A stretch of 10,953 nucleotides of DNA from Bacteroidales bacterium (GTDB lineage: Bacteria > Bacteroidota > Bacteroidia > Bacteroidales > WCHB1-69): NCBI GenBank assembly GCA_028684405.1, contig JAQUGA010000075.1, positions 1 through 10,953 of the forward strand. The letters run 5' to 3'. Both the position numbers and the translations under genes were made by a program. This document shows, one piece after another, positions 7,562-10,953 of this stretch; position 1 is the first letter of the stretch, and every line of letters starts with the position of its first letter. Below the pieces are notes generated by a model. The model was not told where the DNA came from. It saw nothing but the letters and a program-made list of their open reading frames with translations, and ran no database searches.

Positions 7562-7569
7562 TATATTTG
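7542..7569 (+). promoter_or_regulatory. candidate Bacteroidota promoter directly before GTG start at 7574
   Basis: TATATTTG (7562-7569) matches the -7 consensus TAnnTTTG exactly. A TTTG at 7542-7545 lies 16 bases upstream, slightly closer than the usual 17-23 for a -33 element. The expected transcription start falls about 7573-7577, on or next to the start codon, which suggests a leaderless or nearly leaderless mRNA. Confidence 0.5.
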
Positions 7570-7573
7570 CAAA

Positions 7574-7945
7574 GTGAAAAACAAGATTAAAAATACAAGC
7601 ATAGTACTTCTGATTGCAATTTATTGCTTTGCCTTAGGCATTGCTACAGAATCAGCCATCCATTATGACTTTCAAAACCAACCCAGGGCAGAACAAGAGA
7701 ACTTTTTTTCTACGATTTCTACAAATCTTTTTTGTCATACTTCACAATCGGAAAATTCAATCAAAAACTTTAATGATTTTCCCTCTCCTCGATTTACAGA
7801 CTCATACAATAGTCTTTGGGCAGTTAATAAAACAACAGAACATTTTTTAGAAATTGTATTTTTACAATATAATTTTTTTTCAAAAAATCTTCTAATACGA
7901 TTTCGAAAAAACAACATTATCTTTCCTTTTCACTGCTTTTGGTAA
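7574..7945 (+). CDS. small exported or membrane-anchored protein, unknown function
   Basis: 123 residues starting with GTG. I do not recognise a named family. The N-terminus has three lysines in its first six residues, then a hydrophobic stretch (about 10-25, IVLLIAIYCFALGIA), so it is either a signal peptide or a single membrane anchor. The rest is rich in Phe, Asn and Ser, with two Cys (54 and 121) and a striking aromatic C-terminus, IIFPFHCFW. Upstream, TAG at 7559-7561 closes the frame, and only ATT (7565) or GTG (7574) could then start it, so GTG is the sensible choice. The signal-like N-terminus, promoter box, defined start and following terminator support a real gene; without a domain match this is not certain. 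A 69-codon ORF in another frame (7641-7850) is less convincing. It stands alone as a single-gene transcript between its promoter and the terminator at 7959-7984. Confidence 0.6.
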   Translation: MKNKIKNTSIVLLIAIYCFALGIATESAIHYDFQNQPRAEQENFFSTISTNLFCHTSQSENSIKNFNDFPSPRFTDSYNSLWAVNKTTEHFLEIVFLQYNFFSKNLLIRFRKNNIIFPFHCFW

Positions 7946-7958
7946 GTTTCTTTTTAAT

Positions 7959-7990
7959 AGCAATCTTCAAAATAAGATTGTTTTGTATTT
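7959..7990 (+). terminator. intrinsic terminator after the 7574-7945 gene
   Basis: CAATCTT (7961-7967) pairs with AAGATTG (7974-7980) around a 6-base loop. The stem extends by a G-T and an A-T pair outward. TTTT (7981-7984) and then GTATTT follow. It lies 14 bases past the stop codon. The stem is short and AT-rich but has the right architecture and a U-rich tail. Confidence 0.6.
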
Positions 7991-8002
7991 GTAAAGCACT
8001 GT

Positions 8003-8036
8003 TTTGAACAATGCTGAAATAATATTATTAAATTTA
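8003..8036 (+). promoter_or_regulatory. candidate promoter for the 8050-8535 gene
   Basis: TTTG at 8003-8006 and TAAATTTA at 8029-8036 (one mismatch to TAnnTTTG) are 22 bases apart, within the 17-23 range for Bacteroidota -33/-7 pairs. Transcription would begin near 8041-8044, giving a very short leader before ATG 8050. The final A in place of G lowers confidence. Confidence 0.35.
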
Positions 8037-8049
8037 ACATACTAAAAAA

Positions 8050-8535
8050 ATGGATATAAGCAGTATCATCATTACCGCTATTTTTGTAGCCGTATGTACA
8101 ATTCCTTTCGTATTAATAGGTCGAAAAAACAAAAAAAAGAAAAAAGAAAAATTACAATCGTTAATCAACATTGCAAATCAACAAAACGCCACAATTAGCA
8201 AGTCGGAAGTTTTAAGTGATTATGTTATTGGAATGGATGAAGTAAAAAAACAGGTGTTTTTCTTTAAAAAAACGAAAGACAGCGTCATTGAAGACTACAT
8301 AAACCTTGCTGATATAAAAGTCACAAAAGTTAAAAACACAGGAAGAGCTGTTGCATACAATAATAGTAATCAATCTATTATCGAAAAACTGGAATTGGTT
8401 TTTATTCCTTTAGATAAAAACAGAAAAGAAATTGCATGGGAATTTTACAATTCCGACGATAGCTCACAACTTAGCGGTGAACTTCAATCCGCTGAAGAGT
8501 GGTCGAATCGCATCAACGAAAGTTTGAGAAATTAA
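8050..8535 (+). CDS. single-pass membrane protein with C-terminal soluble domain, conserved-hypothetical type
   Basis: 161 residues. One hydrophobic helix at about 4-25 (SSIIITAIFVAVCTIPFVLI) is followed directly by a very basic stretch, GRKNKKKKKEK. By the positive-inside rule this places the remaining about 130 residues in the cytoplasm. That part reads as alternating strands: EVLSDYVIGMDEVKKQVFFF, then INLADIKVTKVKN, then LELVFIPLDK, EIAWEFYN, with a closing helix AEEWSNRINESLR. The layout resembles small conserved hypothetical proteins I recall from other Bacteroidota, with a pattern that could be a PH-like or similar small beta fold; that fold is inference. No catalytic motif is visible. 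It follows a terminator and has its own weak promoter candidate, so it is probably monocistronic. It converges with the AGCS gene. Confidence 0.75.
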   Translation: MDISSIIITAIFVAVCTIPFVLIGRKNKKKKKEKLQSLINIANQQNATISKSEVLSDYVIGMDEVKKQVFFFKKTKDSVIEDYINLADIKVTKVKNTGRAVAYNNSNQSIIEKLELVFIPLDKNRKEIAWEFYNSDDSSQLSGELQSAEEWSNRINESLRN

Positions 8536-8548
8536 TACTTTTCAACAC

Positions 8549-8595
8549 AGTCGCCCTTCACTACTTTAGCTCCGCTATAATGTTGAAGGGTGACT
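8549..8595 (+). terminator. hairpin between convergent genes
   Basis: Arms 8549-8560 (AGTCGCCCTTCA) and 8584-8595 (TGAAGGGTGACT) form a 12-bp stem with one G-U pair as plus-strand RNA; as minus-strand RNA that pair becomes a C-A mismatch. A small inner TAGC/GCTA stem (8567-8570, 8574-8577) sits in the 23-base loop. It lies between the two stop codons, 14 bases after the plus-strand one. T-tracts are missing on both sides, so it is a weak or factor-assisted terminator at best. Confidence 0.45.
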
Positions 8596-8602
8596 ATTAA
8601 AA

Positions 8603-9997
8603 TTACCACTTATTTATTTTTTTAAGGGCCAAATAATTTTGCACTTCTTTTTTCAGCACTGGGAATAAGAGAATGAGAGCAATCAAATTTGGAATGGTCA
8701 TAAAGGTAATAACCATATCTACAAAGCCCCAGACCAAATCAATACTCCAAATAGAACCCAAGAATACAAAAAGTCCGTAAATATAATAGTATGGCTTTAT
8801 ATATTTATCTCCCACTAAATACTGAACTCCGCGAGAGCCGTAATAGGACCAACTGATAATGGTTGAAAAGGCAAACATGACCAATCCAAAAGCTACAATA
8901 TGTTTGGCTACACCCACTACCCCAACATTACTAAAGCCCAGTTCAAATGCAGAAATAGTCATTCCAACTCCTTGAATACCCGAACTCCAAGAATCGGTAA
9001 CGATAACAACCAAAGCTGTAAGTGTACAAATTACAATGGTATCGATAAGCGGTTCTAAAGTTGCTACAAAGCCCTCTCTGACTGGATATTCTGTTTTTGC
9101 AGCAGCATGAGCTATGGCAGCCGAACCTTGTCCTGCTTCATTTGAAAAGAGACCTCTTCGAACACCCATAATCATGGTCATGAAAAAGGTAGAACCGACA
9201 AAACCTCCAGTCAAAGCCGTTCCATTAAAAGCGGAATCGAAAATCAATTGAAAAGCAGCAGGGATATGACTGGCATAAGAAATCAAAACAACCATGGTTG
9301 CTAATAAATAAAAACCAGCCATAATGGGAACCAATTTCTCGGTCACTTCGGCAATTCGTTTCAAGCCACCAACAATAATAATCAGAACCAAAAAGGAGAT
9401 AATTAAACCAGTAACATAGGTTGGAATTTGATAATTGGTAATCAAAGCATCAGCAATTCCATTTGCTTGAGCAATGTTTCCTGTACCCAAAGAACATAAA
9501 ACAGTAGCAAATGCAAAAATAGCTGCCAAAACTTTTGCAAATTTTCCCAACTGTTTTTTTAAACCATACTTAATATAATACATCGGTCCACCCGAAACGG
9601 TTCCATCGGCATTTACGATGCGATATTTCAGAGCGAGGGTACACTCCGAAAACTTTAACATCATTCCAAAAAAACCAGTCACCCACAACCAAAAAACAAC
9701 CCCAGGACCGCCCCAATAAACAGCTAAAGCCACTCCTACAATATTCCCGGTTCCAACCGTTGATGACAAAGCAGTGGTAAGTGCCTTAAAATGAGTTATA
9801 TCACCCAGATGCTTTTTATCGCTAAATTTTCCGCAAACAATTTCAAAAGCATGTTTCAATCCTCTAAGTTGCAAAAAACCCAATCTAAATGTGAGATAAA
9901 TTCCAGTTGGAACAAGCAACAATAAAATCAAATAACCGCCAATATATTCGTTGTATAAATTAATAATAGCTTCAAAATATTGTAGAAATGAACTCAT
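8603..9997 (-). CDS. sodium:alanine/glycine symporter, AGCS family
   Basis: 464 residues, standard for the AGCS (Na_Ala_symp) family of inner-membrane carriers that import alanine or glycine with sodium. The family signature is clear: FKALTTALSSTVGTGNIVGV (70-89), followed by YWGGPGVVFWLWVTGFFGM (94-112), then GGPMYYI (136-142). The long conserved segment from GVRRGLFSNEAGQGSAAIAH (278-297) through EYPVREGF and LEPLIDT is also intact. Hydrophobic segments occur throughout, consistent with about 10-11 membrane helices, with no truncation or frame break. The ATG at 9997 fits the usual N-terminus, with the first helix at about 20-38. The gene starts 6 bases after the stop codon of the NSS symporter gene on the same strand, so the two are very probably one operon with this gene second. 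Substrate (alanine versus glycine) cannot be read from sequence here. Confidence 0.94.
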   Translation of the reverse strand: MSSFLQYFEAIINLYNEYIGGYLILLLLVPTGIYLTFRLGFLQLRGLKHAFEIVCGKFSDKKHLGDITHFKALTTALSSTVGTGNIVGVALAVYWGGPGVVFWLWVTGFFGMMLKFSECTLALKYRIVNADGTVSGGPMYYIKYGLKKQLGKFAKVLAAIFAFATVLCSLGTGNIAQANGIADALITNYQIPTYVTGLIISFLVLIIIVGGLKRIAEVTEKLVPIMAGFYLLATMVVLISYASHIPAAFQLIFDSAFNGTALTGGFVGSTFFMTMIMGVRRGLFSNEAGQGSAAIAHAAAKTEYPVREGFVATLEPLIDTIVICTLTALVVIVTDSWSSGIQGVGMTISAFELGFSNVGVVGVAKHIVAFGLVMFAFSTIISWSYYGSRGVQYLVGDKYIKPYYYIYGLFVFLGSIWSIDLVWGFVDMVITFMTIPNLIALILLFPVLKKEVQNYLALKKINKW

Positions 9998-10003
9998 ACA
10001 TAA

Positions 10004-10953
10004 TTAGATTACATTAATGCCTCTTAAAAACACAAAAGCGATCGCAATAGGTGCAATATATTTGATAATAAAAAATACTAAATCAAACAATTTACTTTTT
10101 AATTTATTCTCATTTGATAACTCCATAATGGCTCTTTTCTTGCCCAACTTCCAGCCAACAAAAATGACAATTAACATCCCACCAAGGGGCAAAAGAATAT
10201 TGGAGGCCAAGAAATCCATCATATCAAAAAAGTACATCGTTTTGGTTCCTCCCATTTCACCATCGGCAGCAACATTGATACTGAAGTTTTTGAACGTAGA
10301 CCATGATAATGTACAAAACAACCCCATAATTGTTGCCAATATTGCTGAAATAATGGTTGCTGATCTTCGTTTTAATTTTAATTCTTCCACTGAAAAGGCA
10401 ACAATTACTTCAAGCAGAGAAATGGAAGATGTTAAAGCTGCTATCGCCAATAACAAGAAGAAAATAATGGCGAAAATATTTCCAAAAGGAATTTGTTCAA
10501 AAATAGAAGGAATGGTCATAAAAACAAGACCCGGTCCGCTGGATGGCTCTATTCCAAAAGCAAATACGGCTGGAAAAATCATGATTCCTGCCAACAATGC
10601 CAAGGCAAAATCAGCAAATGTTACGCTCAATGCAATTTTGCTTAGGTTTTCCTTTTTTTGGATATAAGAAGCATACGTAATAATGGTTCCCATTCCAATA
10701 CTCAAAGAGAAGAAAGCTTGTCCTAAAGCGGCTAAAACAGCATTTGCATCGATTTTAGAGAAATCAGGACGAAACAAAAACTCAAGTCCCCTGGAAGCGC
10801 CAGGCAAAGTGACCGAACGAACACACAAAATGATAATTAGTAAAAACAAAAGCGGCATTAAAAGTTTGGTATATTTTTCAATTCCTTTTTTAACCCCCGC
10901 CAAAACAATAAATACGGTAAAAATCATAAATACAATATGCCAAATAACGGGCA
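10004..10953 (-). CDS. sodium-dependent amino-acid symporter, NSS/SNF family (N-terminal part outside window)
   Basis: The frame is open to the window edge (first complete codon 10951-10949) and ends at 10004, leaving about 315 codons, roughly TM5 to the C-terminus. An ATG at 10927 is internal: PVIWHIVF, which reads as the start of TM5, precedes it. NSS proteins (LeuT, MhsT, TnaT relatives) import hydrophobic amino acids with sodium. The TM6 substrate-site stretch FFSLSIGMGTIITYASYI matches LeuT TM6 closely, but Met replaces LeuT Phe259 (codon 10693-10691), as I recall for MhsT. TM8 has ALTSSISLLEV, containing the Thr-Ser pair of the Na2 sodium site (codons about 10433-10428). The GVKKGIEKYTKLLMPLLF motif follows TM5 as in the family. 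The protein ends soon after its last helix (LRGINVI). It is the upstream member of the pair with the AGCS gene. Family call is firm; the substrate is inferred to be a hydrophobic or aromatic amino acid. Confidence 0.93.
   Translation of the reverse strand, partial: PVIWHIVFMIFTVFIVLAGVKKGIEKYTKLLMPLLFLLIIILCVRSVTLPGASRGLEFLFRPDFSKIDANAVLAALGQAFFSLSIGMGTIITYASYIQKKENLSKIALSVTFADFALALLAGIMIFPAVFAFGIEPSSGPGLVFMTIPSIFEQIPFGNIFAIIFFLLLAIAALTSSISLLEVIVAFSVEELKLKRRSATIISAILATIMGLFCTLSWSTFKNFSINVAADGEMGGTKTMYFFDMMDFLASNILLPLGGMLIVIFVGWKLGKKRAIMELSNENKLKSKLFDLVFFIIKYIAPIAIAFVFLRGINVI

Noticed and set aside
7641..7850. 69-codon plus-strand ORF overlapping the 7574-7945 gene in another frame
   Set aside because: The 7574 frame has a signal-like N-terminus, a promoter and a terminator, whereas this one starts inside it and has none of these.
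10017..10667. 216-codon plus-strand ORF opposite the NSS symporter gene
   Set aside because: It is antisense to a strongly supported transporter, has a Lys/Ile/Asn-rich composition typical of a shadow frame, and shows no domain-like pattern.

Overview
The window looks like an ordinary stretch of chromosome from a member of the Bacteroidota. It is AT-rich. It encodes a secreted protein that ends in a type IX secretion (T9SS type A) sorting domain, and a YfhO-type membrane protein tail. Start codons have A-rich leaders rather than clear Shine-Dalgarno sites, and several upstream regions carry TAnnTTTG-like boxes, the -7 element of Bacteroidota promoters. The genus cannot be fixed from this sequence. 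Translated content and base composition look even throughout. There is no tRNA, rRNA, insertion sequence, CRISPR array or phage gene.

Layout, left to right. (1) Positions 1-302 hold the 3' end of a YfhO-like membrane protein gene, followed by a strong hairpin at 319-356. (2) Positions 577-1842 encode a CNNM/CBS/CorC-type membrane transporter or regulator. A short in-frame upstream ORF (502-573) and a TAAATTTG box (470-477) precede it. (3) Positions 2102-4615 encode a large secreted beta-propeller protein with BNR/Asp-box repeats and a T9SS sorting domain. (4) Positions 4718-6397 encode EttA, the ribosome-bound ABC-F translation factor. A textbook intrinsic terminator (6416-6455) follows it. 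(5) Only 12 bases after that terminator's T-tract, 6468-7328 encodes a two-domain universal stress protein. (6) Two small unrecognised membrane or exported proteins follow (7574-7945 and 8050-8535), with a terminator between them. The first has a promoter box so close to its GTG start that its mRNA may be leaderless. (7) On the minus strand, 10953-8603 is a two-gene unit: an incomplete NSS/SNF-family sodium:amino-acid symporter gene, then an AGCS-family sodium:alanine/glycine symporter gene 6 bases downstream.

Functionally the window is mostly housekeeping: translation control (EttA), stress response (Usp), ion handling (CNNM/CorC-like), and sodium-driven amino-acid uptake (NSS plus AGCS). 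One secreted surface protein is added to these. The plus-strand genes do not form one operon, since terminators or hairpins separate most of them. The NSS-AGCS pair is the only clear operon, and it converges on the 8050-8535 gene across a hairpin at 8549-8595. I found no convincing undescribed multi-gene system. The most interesting points are regulatory: the terminator abutting the usp start, the possible leaderless gene, the short leader ORF, and the repeat and hairpin before ettA.
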